Assembly: GCF_036417845.1 (NCBI RefSeq)
Contig: NC_090016.1
Span: forward strand, 310,001 to 374,000
Direction: 5' to 3'
Length of the DNA: 64,000 nt
Source of the DNA: Apteryx mantelli
Taxonomy: Eukaryota > Chordata > Aves > Apterygiformes > Apterygidae
Made by a program: the position numbers and the translations under genes. This document shows positions 13,276 to 24,790 of this stretch, piece after piece. The notes below the pieces were generated by a model. It searched no databases, was not told the DNA's origin, and saw nothing but the letters and a program-made list of their open reading frames with translations. Positions within the stretch are counted from its first letter, which is position 1; every line of letters starts with the position of its first letter.

Positions 13276-13605
13276 CGGGCTTGGTGGCGATGGTGCGGCT
13301 GATGGGCGCCGGGAGCTCGCTGTGGCTCACGGTGCAGGTGAAGGTCTCGCCCTCGTCCCAGGAGCGGGTGGAGATGGGCAGCTCGCTGGTGGCGGTGAAG
13401 GTGCCGTTGAACTGCTCGCGCAGCTGCAGGGGCAGCGGGCTGAGGGGCCCCGGGCGCTCGCGGGCCCAGCTCAGCTGCAGCCCCTCGTCGCTGGGCAGGC
13501 TGGAGGCCTGGCAGCGCAGGCGTGGGTACTGCGACATGTAGAGGTCGGACGGGCTGGGGGCCAGGGCGAAGAGCCGGATCTCGCTGGCGTCCGCCGGGCG
13601 TCCAT
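13276..13605 (-). CDS. IGHY: upsilon-2 CH3 exon
   Basis: Begins (D)GRPADASEIRLFALAPS and ends APISRTIATKPG. The Cys pair is in PRLRCQAS and ETFTCTVSH, and Trp in LSWARE. An N-glycosylation site NGT lies in EQFNGTF, matching EQFNGTY of upsilon-1. The N-terminal Cys found in upsilon-1 CH3 (GRCTSSI) is absent here. The acceptor is GGCCAG before 13605 and the donor GTAGGT follows 13276. Confidence 0.94.
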
Positions 13606-15307
13606 CTGGCCGGGGCAGCGGCGGTCAGCGGCATCGCCCGCACCAGCGCTCGCCTGTGTGCTGGTGCGTGCAGCCAAAGCTTGCTAGAGCACTTGTGCAT
13701 GCAGCCAAAGCTTGCTAGCGCGCTTGTGCATGCAGCCAAAGCTTGCTTGCATGGTTGTGCATGCAGCCAAAGCTTGCTAGAGTGCTTGTGCATGCAGCCA
13801 AAGCTTGCTTGCATGGTTGTGCATGCACCCAAAGCTTGCTAGAGCACTTGTGCATTCACTTAATGTTTGCTTGCACGCTTGTGCGTGCAGCCAAAGCTTG
13901 CTAGAGCGCTTGTGCATTCACTTAATATTTGCTTGCACGCTTGTGCGTGCAGCCAAAGCTTGCTAGAGCGCTTGTGCATTCACTTAATGTTTGCTTGCAC
14001 GCTTGTGCATGCAGCCAAAGCTTGCTAGAGCACTTGTGCATTCACTTAAAGCTTGCTTGCACACTTGTGCGTGCAGCCAAAGCTTGCTAGAGCACTTGTG
14101 CATTCACTTAAAGCTTGCTTGCACACTTGTGCGTGCAGCCAAAGCTTGCTAGAGCACTTGTGCATTCACTTAAAGCTTGCTTGCACACTTGTGCGTGCAG
14201 CCAAAGCTTGCTAGAGCGCTTGTGCATGCAGCCAAAGCTTGCTAGCGCGCTTGTGCATTCACTTAAAGCTTGCTTGCACACTTGTGCGTGCAGCCAAAGC
14301 TTGCTAGAGCACTTGTGCATTCACTTAATGTTTGCTTGCACACTTGTGCGTGCAGCCAAAGCTTGCTAGAGCACTTGTGCATTCACTTAATGTTTGCTTG
14401 CACACTTGTGCGTGCAGCCAAAGCTTGCTAGAGCACTTGTGCATTCACTTAATGTTTGCTTGCATGCTTGTGCGTGCAGCCAAAGCTTGCTAGAGCGCTT
14501 GTGCATTCACTTAATGTTTGCTTGCACACTTGTGCATGCAGTCAAAGCTTGCTAGTGGCCTTGCACATTCACTTAAAGCTTGCCTGCACGCTTGTGCATT
14601 CACTTAAAGCTTGCTAGTGTGCTTGTGCATTCATTTAAAGTTTGCTTGCATGCTTGTGCGTGCACCCAAAGCTTGCTAGCGCCCTTGCATATTCACTTAA
14701 AGCTTGCTTGCACGCTTGTGCATGCAGCCAAAGCTTGCCTTTGCGCTTAAACATATACCCACAGCCTGCTTGCACCCTCGTGCGTGCACCCAAAGCTCGC
14801 CTGCACGCTCGTGCATGCTCCATAACCTCACCTGGGTACTCGTGCATCCCCTGAAGGAATGCTAGCACGCTCGTGCGTGCGCCCCGAGGTTGTCTGCCCA
14901 CTCATGCATGCACTCAAAGGTCATCTGCACGCTCGTGCATGCACCCCGAAGTCATCTGCACGCTTGTGCATGCACTCAAAGGTCGTTTGCACGCTTGTGC
15001 ATGCACCCAGAGGTTGTTTGCACGCTCATGCATGCACCCGAAGTCATCTGCACGCTTGTGCATGCACCTAAAGGTCATCTGCATGCTCGTGCATGCACCC
15101 AAAGGTCGTTTGCACACTCGTGCATGCACCCAGATGTCGTTTGCACGCTCGTGCATGCACTCAAAGGTCGTTTGCGCACTCGTGCATGCACCCAGAGGTC
15201 GTTTGCACGCTCGTGCATGCACAGAAAGGTCGCCTGAACGCTCTAAACCTCGCTAAGGAGGTTGTGCGCGCCCCGAAGCCTCCCCTGCGGCCCCGGCGCC
15301 GCCTCAC
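13606..15307 (-). repeat. upsilon-2 CH2-CH3 intron: two nested minisatellites
   Basis: 13660-14760 repeats TGCAGCCAAAGCTTGCTAG with GCGCTTGTGCATTCACTTAA in a ~62-bp compound unit. Each unit has AAGCTT and TGCA palindromes. 14860-15235 changes to a ~32-bp unit with GCACGCTCGTGCATGCACCC and AAAGGTCGTTT. The short open frames here are repeat artefacts. Confidence 0.88.
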
Positions 15308-15616
15308 CTGGGCACTTGCGGGCGGTGTCCTGCAACACGGCGCCGGAGCCGGGGTGGGTGACCCTGCAGGCGTAGGTCTTCTGCAGCCAGTCGTCGACGG
15401 AGACGTTGAGCTGGCTGCTGGTGCTGAAGGTGCCGCGGGCGCCGGGCTCGAGCGGCCCCGGCTGGGAGGGCTGCGGCGCCGGCTCGCCGTCCGCCAGCCA
15501 CTCCACGCGCACCGCTTTGGGGTAGAAGTGGGAGATGAGGCAGAGCAGCTCCACGGTGCTGGGGCTGCAGGCGTAGAGCAGGCGGACGCTGGGGGCCACC
15601 GGCGTCCCGACTGCTG
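15308..15616 (-). CDS. IGHY: upsilon-2 CH2 exon
   Basis: Encodes VAPSVRLLYACSPSTVELLC onward to LQDTARKCPG. The domain Cys pair is in VELLCLISHFYP and KTYACRVTH, and Trp in VEWLADG. NVS glycosylation lies in QLNVSVDDW. There is an additional Cys in LLYACS and one at the C-terminal edge (ARKC). The 5' splice point is ambiguous by 3 or 6 bases because the acceptor is a CAGCAGCAG run (start 15616, 15613 or 15610). It lacks the N-terminal CGES Cys of upsilon-1 CH2. Confidence 0.92.
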
Positions 15617-17201
15617 CTGCAGTGGCAGGAGGAGGAGGAGGAGGAGGAGGGAGGGGGAGAAGCGCGGCGTTAGCGTGGCGGCGTTAATTGGCGGCGTTAA
15701 TGCTGCTGTGGCCGATTGCAAGCTGGTTGCAACCCAAATCAGCCCTATTGCAACCCAGAATGGCCCGACTGCAACCCAAAAGGACCCAGCTGCAACCCAG
15801 AAGGGCCCGATTGCAAACCAGAACAGCCCAGTTGCAACCCAAATCGGCCCGGTTGCAACCCAAATCGGCCTGATTGCAACCCAAAAGGTCCCAATTGCAA
15901 ACCAGAACAGCCCACTTGCAACCCAGAAGGGTCTGATTGCAGCCCAAAAGGGCCCGATTGCAACCCAAAAGGGTCTGATTGCAACCCAAATCGGCCTGGT
16001 TGCAACCCAAAAGGGCCCAGTTGCAACCCAGAAGGGTCCGATTGCAACCCAGAAGGGTCCGATTGCACCCCAAAGTGACCCGATTGCAACCCGGAACAGT
16101 CCGATTGCAACCCAGAAGGGCCCGATTCCAACCCAAGGTCACCCAATTGCAACCCAAGGTGACCCAATTGCACCCCAAAGTGACCCAATTGCAGCCCAAA
16201 TCGTGACCCAGCTGCATCGCAATGGAAGAGCGATGCAACGCAGCGCAATTGCGGTGCGACCCGCTGCAGTTGCAACATGACCCCCCCCCATTGCGATCCA
16301 GCATGACCCAACTGCAACCCAAAATGGCCCATTTCCAACCCAGCGCCCCCCAATCGCGTTACGACGGAAGAATGATGCAATGCAGTTGCAATCGATGTGC
16401 AATGCAAGGCGCGGGGCAGGAGCGACGAAGCGCAGGGCACTGGCACTGCAGCGACGCGCTTGCAACGCAACTCAGGGTGCTTGCGGTGCAGATCTGCGCT
16501 TGCAATGCAGCTCAAGGTGCTTGCAATGCAATTCAATGTGCTTGCAATGCAAATATGTGCATGCAATGCAATTCAATGCACTTGCAATGCAACTCTAAGG
16601 CGCTTGCAATGCAACTCTAAGGTGCTTGCAATGCAAATACACGCTTGCAATGCAACTTAAGGCGCTTGCAATGCAAATACGTGCTTGCAATGCAGCTCAA
16701 GGTGCTTGCAATGCAAATACGCGCTTGCAATGCAACTCTAAGGTGCTTGCAATGCAAATACGCGCTTGCAATGCAACTCTAAGGTGCTTGCAATGCAAAT
16801 ATGCGCTTGCAATGCAACTCAGGGTGCTTGCGGTGCAGATCTGTCCGTGCAATGCAGCTCAAGGCGCTTGCAATGCAACTTAAGGCGCTTGCAGTGCAAA
16901 TATGCGCTTGCAATGCGACTTAAGGTGCTTGCAATGCAATCTGTGCATGCAATGCAATTCAATGCGCTTGCAATGCAACTCAAGGCACTTGCAATGCAAC
17001 TTGAGGCACTTGCAATGCAGATTTGTCCGTGCAATGCAACTTAAGGTGTTTGCAATGCAACTTAAGGCGCTTGCAATGCAAATATGTGCTTGCAATGCAA
17101 CTCAATGCACATGCAATGCAACTCAAGGCCCTCGCAGTGCAACCCCGCGCTTGCAACGCAGCTCAGTGCTCGTGCAAGGCGGCGCCCGCGCTCGCACCTA
17201 C
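15617..17201 (-). repeat. upsilon-2 CH1-CH2 intron: TTGCAA minisatellites with octamer motifs
   Basis: 15700-16340 is a ~21-bp array (GATTGCAACCCAAATCGGCC type). 16480-17160 is an array of CTTGCAATGCAACTCAAGG and CTTGCAATGCAAATATGCG units. The second array contains the exact Ig octamer ATGCAAAT at 16547, 16631, 16671, 16711, 16752, 16793 and 17076 (start positions). No exon is seen inside. Confidence 0.88.
16547..17083. promoter_or_regulatory. Cluster of seven ATGCAAAT octamers
   Basis: ATGCAAAT is the classical Oct-1/Oct-2 (POU2F) binding site of Ig promoters and enhancers. Seven exact copies occur within 540 bases as part of a repeat unit. The motif is seen directly; an enhancer role is inference, since tandem duplication alone would multiply a chance octamer. 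Confidence 0.4.
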
Positions 17202-17489
17202 CTTCAACCCGTACGTCCTTGCGGAATCTGGAGGGCGAGTGGACCACGGTGCAGGTGAAGGGCTGGGCGCTGCTGGCGGCCACCGTGAGCTGGCTGCTGA
17301 GGCTGAGGAGGCCGGAGGAAGGCTGCCGCACGGCGGGGAAGTTCTGCACGCGCCCGCCGGCCGCCGCGCTGTTCCACTGCACCGTCACCGGTTCGGGGAA
17401 GAAGCCGCTGACGAAGCAGCCGACGACGAGCTCGGAGGTGCCACTGTCGCAGCCGGCCAGCGGGAAGACGGCCGGGGAGGTGACCCGGG
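17202..17489 (-). CDS. IGHY: upsilon-2 CH1 exon
   Basis: Encodes (A)RVTSPAVFPLAGCDSG through RFRKDVRVEG. Cys in PLAGCD is the likely light-chain-bonding residue. The domain pair lies in VVGCFVSGFFPEP and PFTCTVVHS, with Trp in VQWNSA. The acceptor is CCGCAG before 17489 and the donor GTAGGT after 17202. The first two bases complete a codon begun by the J segment, as in all IGH CH1 exons. Confidence 0.95.
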
Positions 17490-18095
17490 CTGCGGAGGGG
17501 GAGAGCGGGTGAGCGGGTGAGCGGGGCCCAAATGCGGCTCCCCGCGCCCGGATCGGGGCTGTTTGCACCCAAAATGCGGCTCCCTGCACCTGGATTGAGC
17601 TGTTTGCACCCAAAATGCGGCTCCCTGCACTCAAATTGCACTGTTTGCACCCAAAATGTGGCTCCCTGCACCCAGATCGGGCTGTTTGTACACAAAATTC
17701 AGCTCCTTGCACTCAAGCTGCACCGGTTGCACCCAAAACACGGCTCTCTGCACCCAGATGGGGCCATTTCCACCCAAATGAAGCTCTCTGCACCCAGCTC
17801 GGGCTGTTTGCACCCAAAATGTAGTTCTTTGCACTCAAATCGAGCTGTTTGCACGCAAAATGCAGCTTTCTGCACACAAGCTGCAGCGGTTGCACCCAAA
17901 ATGTGGCTCCCTGCACCCAGATTGGGGCTGTCTGCACCCAAATTCCAGCTCTCTGCACTCAAATTGCACTGTTTGCACCCAAAATGCAGCTCTCTGCACC
18001 CAGATCGGGCTGTTTGCACCCAAATGTGGCTCCCTGCACCCAAATTTGCCCTTTTCTCCCCAAAATGCCCGTCAGTTCCCCCCCCCAGGTCCCCC
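17490..18095. repeat. 5' flank of upsilon-2 CH1: CTGTTTGCACCCAAAATG array
   Basis: 17520-18060 repeats CTGTTTGCACCCAAAATGTG with GCTCCCTGCACCCAGATCGG, a compound unit of about 42 bp. It lies between CH1 and the candidate switch array. No exon is recognised. Confidence 0.85.
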
Positions 18096-21000
18096 TGCCC
18101 TATAGCTCCCCTGCCCTATAGCTCCCCTGCCCTATAGCTGCTCTGCCCTATAGCTCCCCTGCCCTATAGCTGCTCTGCCCTATAGCTGCTCCTGCCCTAT
18201 AGCTCCCCTGCCCTATAGCTCCCCTGCCCTATAGCTGCTCCTGCCCTATAGCTCCCCTGCCCTATAGCTCCCCTGCCCTATAGCTGCCCCTGCCCTATAG
18301 CTGCTCTGCCCTATAGCTGCTCCTGCCCTATAGCTCCCCTGTCCTATAGCTGCTCTGCCCTATAGCTCCCCTGCCCTATAGCTCCCCTGCCCTATAGCTG
18401 CTCCTGCCCTATAGCTCCCCTGCCCTATAGCTCCCCTGCCCTATAGCTGCTCTGCCCTATAGCTGCTCCTGCCCTATAGCTCCCCTGCCCTATAGCTGCT
18501 CCTGCCCTATAGCTGCTCTGCCCTATAGATGCTCCTGCCCTAGCTCTGCCCTATAGCTCCCCTGCCCTATAGCTCCCCTGCCCTATAGCTCCCCTGCCCT
18601 ATAGCTGCTCTGCCCTATAGCTCCCCTGCCCTATAGCTCCCCTGCCCTATAGCTGCTCCTGCCCTATAGCTCCCCTGCCCTATAGCTGCTCTGCCCTATA
18701 CCTGCCCCTGCCCTATAGCTCCCCTGCCCTATAGCTGCTCTGCCCTATAGCTCCCCTGCCCTATAGCTCCCCTGCCCTATAGCTGCTCCTGCCCTATAGC
18801 TCCCCTGCCCTATAGCTCCCCTGCCCTATAGCTGCTCTGCCCTATAGCTGCTCCTGCCCTATAGCTCCCCTGCCCTATAGCTGCTCCTGCCCTATAGCTG
18901 CTCTGCCCTATAGATGCTCCTGCCCTAGCTCTGCCCTATAGCTCCCCTGCCCTATAGCTCCCCTGCCCTATAGCTCCCCTGCCCTATAGCTGCTCTGCCC
19001 TATAGCTCCCCTGCCCTATAGCTCCCCTGCCCTATAGCTGCTCCTGCCCTATAGCTCCCCTGCCCTATAGCTGCCTCCTGCCCTATAGCTCCCCTGCCCT
19101 ATAGCTCCCCTGCCCTATAGCTGCTCCTGCCCTATAGCTCCCCTGCCCTATAGCTCCCCTGCCCTATAGCTGCTCTGCCCTATAGCTCCCCTGCCCTATA
19201 GCTCCCCTGCCCTATAGCTGCTCTGCCCTATAGCTCCCCTGCCCTATAGCTCCCCTGCCCTATAGCTGCTCCTGCCCTATAGCTCCCCTGCCCTATAGCT
19301 CCCCTGCCCTATAGCTGCTCTGCCCTATAGCTGCTCCTGCCCTATAGCTCCCCTGCCCTATAGCTGCTCCTGCCCTATAGCTGCTCTGCCCTATAGATGC
19401 TCCTGCCCTATAGCTGCTCTGCCCTATAGCTCCCCTGCCCTATAGCTCCCCTGCCCTATAGCTGCTCCTGCCCTATAGCTCCCCTGCCCTATAGCTGCTC
19501 TGCCCTATAGCTCCCCTGCCCTATAGCTCCCCTGCCCTATAGCTGCTCCTGCCCTATAGCTCCCCTGCCCTATAGCTGCTCTGCCCTATAGCTCCCCTGC
19601 CCTATAGCTCCCCTGCCCTATAGCTGCTCTGCCCTATAGCTGCTCCTGCCCTATAGCTCCCCTGCCCTATAGCTGCTCCTGCCCTATAGCTGCTCTGCCC
19701 TATAGATGCTCCTGCCCTATAGCTGCTCTGCCCTATAGCTCCCCTGCCCTATAGCTCCCCTGCCCTATAGCTGCTCCTGCCCTATAGCTCCCCTGCCCTA
19801 TAGCTCCCCTGCCCTATAGCTGCTCTGCCCTATAGCTCCCCTGCCCTATAGCTCCCCTGCCCTATAGCTGCTCCTGCCCTATAGCTCCCCTGCCCTATAG
19901 CTCCCCTGCCCTATAGCTGCTCTGCCCTATAGCTCCCCTGCCCTATAGCTCCCCTGCCCTATAGCTGCTCCTGCCCTATAGCTCCCCTGCCCTATAGCTC
20001 CCCTGCCCTATAGCTCCCCTGCCCTATAGCTGCTCCTGCCCTATAGCTCCCCTGCCCTATAGCTGCTCTGCCCTATAGCTCCCCTGCCCTATAGCTCCCC
20101 TGCCCTATAGCTGCTCCTGCCCTATAGCTCCCCTGCCCTATAGCTGCTCCTGCCCTATAGCTCCCCTGCCCTATAGCTGCTCTGCCCTATAGCTGCCCCT
20201 GCCCTATAGCTCCCCTGCCCTATAGCTGCCCCTGCCCTATAGCTGCTCTGCCCTATAGCTCCCCTGCCCTATAGCTGCTCCTGCCCTATAGCTGCTCTGC
20301 CCTATAGCTCCCCTGCCCTATAGCTGCTCTGCCCTATAGCTGCCCTGCCCTATAGCTGCTCCTGCCCTATAGCTCCCCTGCCCTATAGCTGCTCCTGCCC
20401 TATAGCTGCTCTGCCCTATAGCTCCCCTGCCCTATAGCTCCCCTGCCCTATAGCTGCCCTGCCCTATAGCTCCCCTGCCCTATAGCTGCTCTGCCCTATA
20501 GCTCCCCTGCCCTATAGCTGCTCTGCCCTATAGCTGCCCCTGCCCTATAGCTGCCCTGCCCTATAGCTGCTCTGCCCTATAGCTCCCCTGCCCTATAGCT
20601 GCCTCCTGCCCTATAGCTCCCCTGCCCTATAGCTGCCCCTGCCCTATAGCTGCCCTGCCCTATAGCTCCCCTGCCCTATAGCTGCCCCTGCCCTATAGCT
20701 CCCCTGCCCTATAGCTGCTCTGCCCTATAGCTGCCCCTGCCCTATAGCTCCCCTGCCCTATAGCTGCTCTGCCCTATAGCTCCCCTGCCCTATAGCTGCC
20801 CCTGCCCTATAGCTGCCCCTGCCCTATAGCTGCTCTGCCCTATAGCTGCTCCTGCCCTATAGCTCCCCTGCCCTATAGCTGCCCTGCCCTATAGCTGCTC
20901 TGCCCTATAGCTGCTCTGCCCTATAGCTCCCCTGCCCTATAGCTCCCCTGCCCTATAGCTGCCTCCTGCCCTATAGCTGCCCTGCCCTATAGCTGCTCCT

Positions 21001-21915
21001 GCCCTATAGCTCCCCTGCCCTATAGCTGCTCTGCCCTATAGCTGCCCTGCCCTATAGCTCCCCTGCCCTATAGCTGCTCTGCCCTATAGCTGCCCTGCCC
21101 TATAGCTCCCCTGCCCTATAGCTGCTCTGCCCTATAGCTGCTCTGCCCTATAGCTCCCCTGCCCTATAGCTGCCCCTGCCCTATAGCTGCTCCTGCCCTA
21201 TAGCTGCTCTGCCCTATAGCTCCCCTGCCCTATAGCTGCTCTGCCCTATAGCTGCTCCTGCCCTATAGCTCCCCTGCCCTATAGCTCCCCTGCCCTATAG
21301 CTGCTCCTGCCCTATAGCTGCTCTGCCCTATAGCTCCCCTGCCCTATAGCTGCCCCTGCCCTATAGCTCCCCTTCCCTATAGCTGCTCTGCCCTATAGCT
21401 CCCCTGCCCTATAGCTGCCTCCTGCCCTATAGCTGCTCTGCCCTATAGCTCCCCTGCCCTATAGCTGCCCCTGCCCTATAGCTGCCCTGCCCTATAGCTG
21501 CTCTGCCCTATAGCTGCCCCTGCCCTGTAGCTCCCCTGCCCTATAGCTGCTCTGCCCTATAGCTCCCCTGCCCTATAGCTGCCCCTGCCCTATAGCTCCC
21601 CTGCCCTATAGCTCCCCTGCCCTATAGCTGCTCTGCCCTATAGCTGCTCCTGCCCTATAGCTCCCCTGCCCTATAGCTGCTCCTGCCCTATAGCTCCCCT
21701 GCCCTATAGCTGCCTCCTGCCCTATAGCTCCCCTGCCCTATAGCTGCTCCTGCCCTATAGCTCCCCTGCCCTATAGCTCCCCTGCCCTATAGCTGCTCCT
21801 GCCCTATAGCTGCTCTGCCCTATAGCTGCCTCCTGCCCTATAGCTGCCCTGCCCTATAGCTGCTCCTGCCCTATAGCTGCCTCCTGCCCTATAGCTGCTC
21901 CTGCCCTATAGCTGC
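18096..21915 (-). repeat. Candidate upsilon-2 switch region: 16/17-bp AGCT-containing array (~230 copies)
   Basis: Units are CTCCCCTGCCCTATAG and CTGCTCCTGCCCTATAG (plus strand), so almost every unit has an AGCT. On the gene's sense strand the array is G-rich (GGGCAGGGGAGCTATA). A G-rich non-template strand and dense AGCT, the palindromic WRCY/RGYW hotspot of AID, are known properties of switch regions. The position 5' of CH1 fits. Switch function is inferred, not shown. Confidence 0.7.
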
Positions 21916-22150
21916 CCCCCGTGGGCCCAGGCGTCCGGCTCGGTGACCTACCTGTGGGGCGGCAGCTCCCGGCTCTGCCCCACGGCTCCGGTTCTGCCCC
22001 ACGGCGGTGGCAACGAGGCGTCAGTGCTGGCAGCTGCCAACTTCCCCTTCCGCCCCACGGCGAGGCGGGACCGGCCCCACGGCGTCCCCGGGGACCCACA
22101 GCGCCGCCACAGCCCCGCCCACCTCCGTCCCATGGCTCCGCCCACCGCCC
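21916..22150. other. Non-repetitive GC-rich spacer between two related arrays
   Basis: About 230 bases of GC-rich sequence without recognisable coding content. It might hold the start of a germline (I-exon) transcript for upsilon-2, but no promoter elements were recognised. Confidence 0.4.
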
Positions 22151-24770
22151 CATAGCTCCGCCCTCTCCTGCCACCTAGCGACTCCCTCCCCTGCCCCATA
22201 GCGACTCCCTCTACTGCCCCATAGCGACGCCTTCCCCTGCCCCATAGCGACACCCTCTCCTGCCCCATAGCGACTCCCTCTACTGCCCCATAGCGACACC
22301 TTCTCCTGCCCCATAGCGACGCCCTCTGCTGCCCCATAGCGACGCCCTCTGCTGCCCCATAGCTCCGCCCTCTCCTGCCACCTAGCGACTCCCTCCTCTG
22401 CCCCTTAGCGACACCCTCTCCAGCCCCATAGCGACACCTTCTCCTGCCCCATAGCGACGCCCTCTCCTGCCCCATAGCGACTCCCTCCCCTGCCCCATAG
22501 CGACACCCTCCCCTGCCCCGTAGCGACTCCCTCTGCAGCCCCATAGCGACTCCCTCCCCTGCCCCATAGCAACTCCCTCCTCTGCCCCATAGCGATACCT
22601 TCTCCTGCCCCATAGCGACGCCCTCTGCTGCCCCATAGCTCCGCCCTCTCCTGCCACCTAGCGACTCCCTCCTCTGCCCCTTAGCGACACCTTCTCCTGC
22701 CCCATAGCGACTCCCTCTACTGCCCCATAGCGACACCTTCTCCTGCCCCATAGCGACTCCCTCTACTGCCCCATAGCGACTCCCTCTACTGCCCCATAGC
22801 GACACCTTCTCCTGCCCCATAGCGACTCCCTCTACTGCCCCATAGCGACACCTTCTTCTGCCCCATAGCGACACCCTCTCCTGCCCCATAGCGACTCCCT
22901 CTGCTGCCCCATAGCGACTCCCTCCCCTGCCCCATAGCGACACCCTCCCCAGCCCCATAGCGACTCCCTCTGCTGCCCCATAGCAACTCCCTCTGCTGCC
23001 CCATAGCGACACCCTCTCCTGCCCCATAGCAACTCCCTCCCCTGCCCCGTAGCGACTCCCTCTGCAGCCCCATAGCGACTCCCTCCCCTGCCCCATAGCA
23101 ACTCCCTCCTCTGCCCCATAGCGACACCTTCTCCTGCCCCATAGCGACTCCCTCTCCTGCCCCATAGCGACTCCCTCTGCTGCCCCATAGCGACACCCTC
23201 TCCTGCCCCATAGCGACTCCCTCTGCTGCCCCATAGCGACGCCCTCCCCTGCCCCATAGCGACTCCCTCTGCAGCCCCATAGCGACTCCCTCCCCTGCCC
23301 CATAGCGACTCCCTCCCCTGCCCCGTAGCGACTCCCTCTGCAGCCCCATAGCGACTCCCTCCCCTGCCCCATAGCAACTCCCTCCTCTGCCCTATAGCGA
23401 CACCTTCTCCTGCCCCATAGCGACGCCCTCTGCTGCCCCATAGCTCCGCCCTCTCCTGCCACCTAGCGACTCCCTCCCCTGCCCCATAGCGACTCCCTCT
23501 CCAGCCCCATAGCGACTCCCTCTACTGCCCCATAGCGACACCTTCTCCTGCCCCATAGCGACTCCCTCTACTGCCCCATAGCGACACCTTCTTCTGCCCC
23601 ATAGCGACACCCTCTGCTGCCCCATAGCGACTCCCTCTGCTGCCCCATAGCGACGCCTTCCCCTGCCCCATAGCGACACCCTCTCCTGCCCCATAGCGAC
23701 TCCCTCTGCTGCCCCATAGCGACGCCTTCCCCTGCCCCATAGCGACGCCCTCCCCTGCCCCATAGCGACTCCCTCTGCAGCCCCATAGCGACTCCCTCCC
23801 CTGCCCCATAGCGACTCCCTCCCCTGCCCCGTAGCGACTCCCTCTGCAGCCCCATAGCGACTCCCTCCCCTGCCCCATAGCAACTCCCTCCTCTGCCCCA
23901 TAGCGACACCTTCTCCTGCCCCATAGCGACGCCCTCTGCTGCCCCATAGCTCCGCCCTCTCCTGCCACCTAGCGACTCCCTCTCCAGCCCCATAGCGACT
24001 CCCTCTCCTGCCCCATAGCGACTCCCTCTCCAGCCCCATAGCGACTCCCTCTACTGCCCCATAGCGACACCTTCTTCTGCCCCATAGCGACGCCCTCTGC
24101 TGCCCCATAGCGACTCCCTCCCCTGCCCCATAGCGACACCCTCCCCAGCCCCATAGCGACTCCCTCTGCTGCCCCATAGCAACTCCCTCTGCTGCCCCAT
24201 AGCGACTCCCTCCCCTGCCCCGTAGCGACTCCCTCCGCTGCCCCATAGCGACACCCTCCCCAGCCCCATAGCGACTCCCTCCCCTTCCCCATAGTGACTC
24301 CCTCCCCTGCCCCATAACGACTCCCTCTGCTGCCCCATAGCGACGCCCTCCTCTGCCCCATAGCGACTCCCTCCCCTGCCCCATAGCGACACCTTCCCCT
24401 GCCCCATAGCGACTCCCTCTACTGCCCCATAGCGACTCCCTCCCCAGCCCCATAGCGACTCCCTCTTCTGCCCCACAGCGACACCCTCCCCTGCCCCATA
24501 GTGACTCCCTCTGCTGCCCCATAGCGACTCCCTCCCCTGCCCCATAGCGACTCCCTCTGCTGCCCCATAGCAACTCCCTCCCCAGCCCCATAGCAACTCC
24601 CTCTGCTGCCCCATAGCGACTCCCTCCCCTGCCCCATAGCAACTCCCTCCCCAGCCCCATAGCGACACCTTCTGCAGCCCCATAGCAACTCCCTCCCCTG
24701 CCCCATAGCGACTCCCTCCCCTGCCCCATAGCGCTGCCCCATAGCGCCCCATAGCGCCGCCCCACAGACG
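22150..24770 (-). repeat. 23-bp array related to the adjacent switch-like array (AGCG variant)
   Basis: The unit CTGCCCCATAGCGACTCCCT (about 110 copies) is clearly related to CTGCCCTATAGCTGCTCC of 18096-21915 but carries AGCG instead of AGCT. It runs up to the poly(A) site of the upsilon-1 membrane form, so it fills the intergenic space between upsilon-1 and upsilon-2. Confidence 0.85.
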
Positions 24771-24784
24771 GACACGTGGCCACG

Positions 24785-24790
24785 TTTATT
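24785..24790 (-). terminator. IGHY: Poly(A) signal of upsilon-1 membrane transcript
   Basis: AATAAA on the minus strand, about 160 bases 3' of the TM2 stop codon. The interval 24791-24946 is the membrane 3' UTR and includes short TTGTGGGGCAGG repeats. Confidence 0.85.

Larger units (their letters stand above)
12151..17489 (-). other. IGHY: IgY heavy-chain constant gene upsilon-2 (secreted part: CH1-CH4)
   Basis: Gene-level entry. Exons on the minus strand are CH1 17489-17202, CH2 ~15616-15308, CH3 13605-13276 and CH4 12491-12151 (with stop). All junctions are GT-AG in phase 1. Four CH domains, no hinge, and a CH4 ending in a PGK-stop with an embedded GGTAAA donor identify IgY (upsilon), the avian/reptilian serum antibody related to mammalian IgG and IgE. 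NGT glycosylation in CH3 and NVS in CH2 are shared with upsilon-1. The CH4 domain shares the block [11 protein letters not shown] with upsilon-1, but overall the two genes are strongly diverged (I estimate just under 60% identity in CH4, less in CH1). The membrane exons are not in the window; they either lie beyond position 1 or are lost. A candidate switch region is at 18096-21915. Confidence 0.92.

Noticed and set aside
18096-21915. Telomeric or interstitial telomere-like repeat
   Set aside because: The unit CCCTATAGCT resembles CCCTAA only by chance; the hexamer is not present in tandem.
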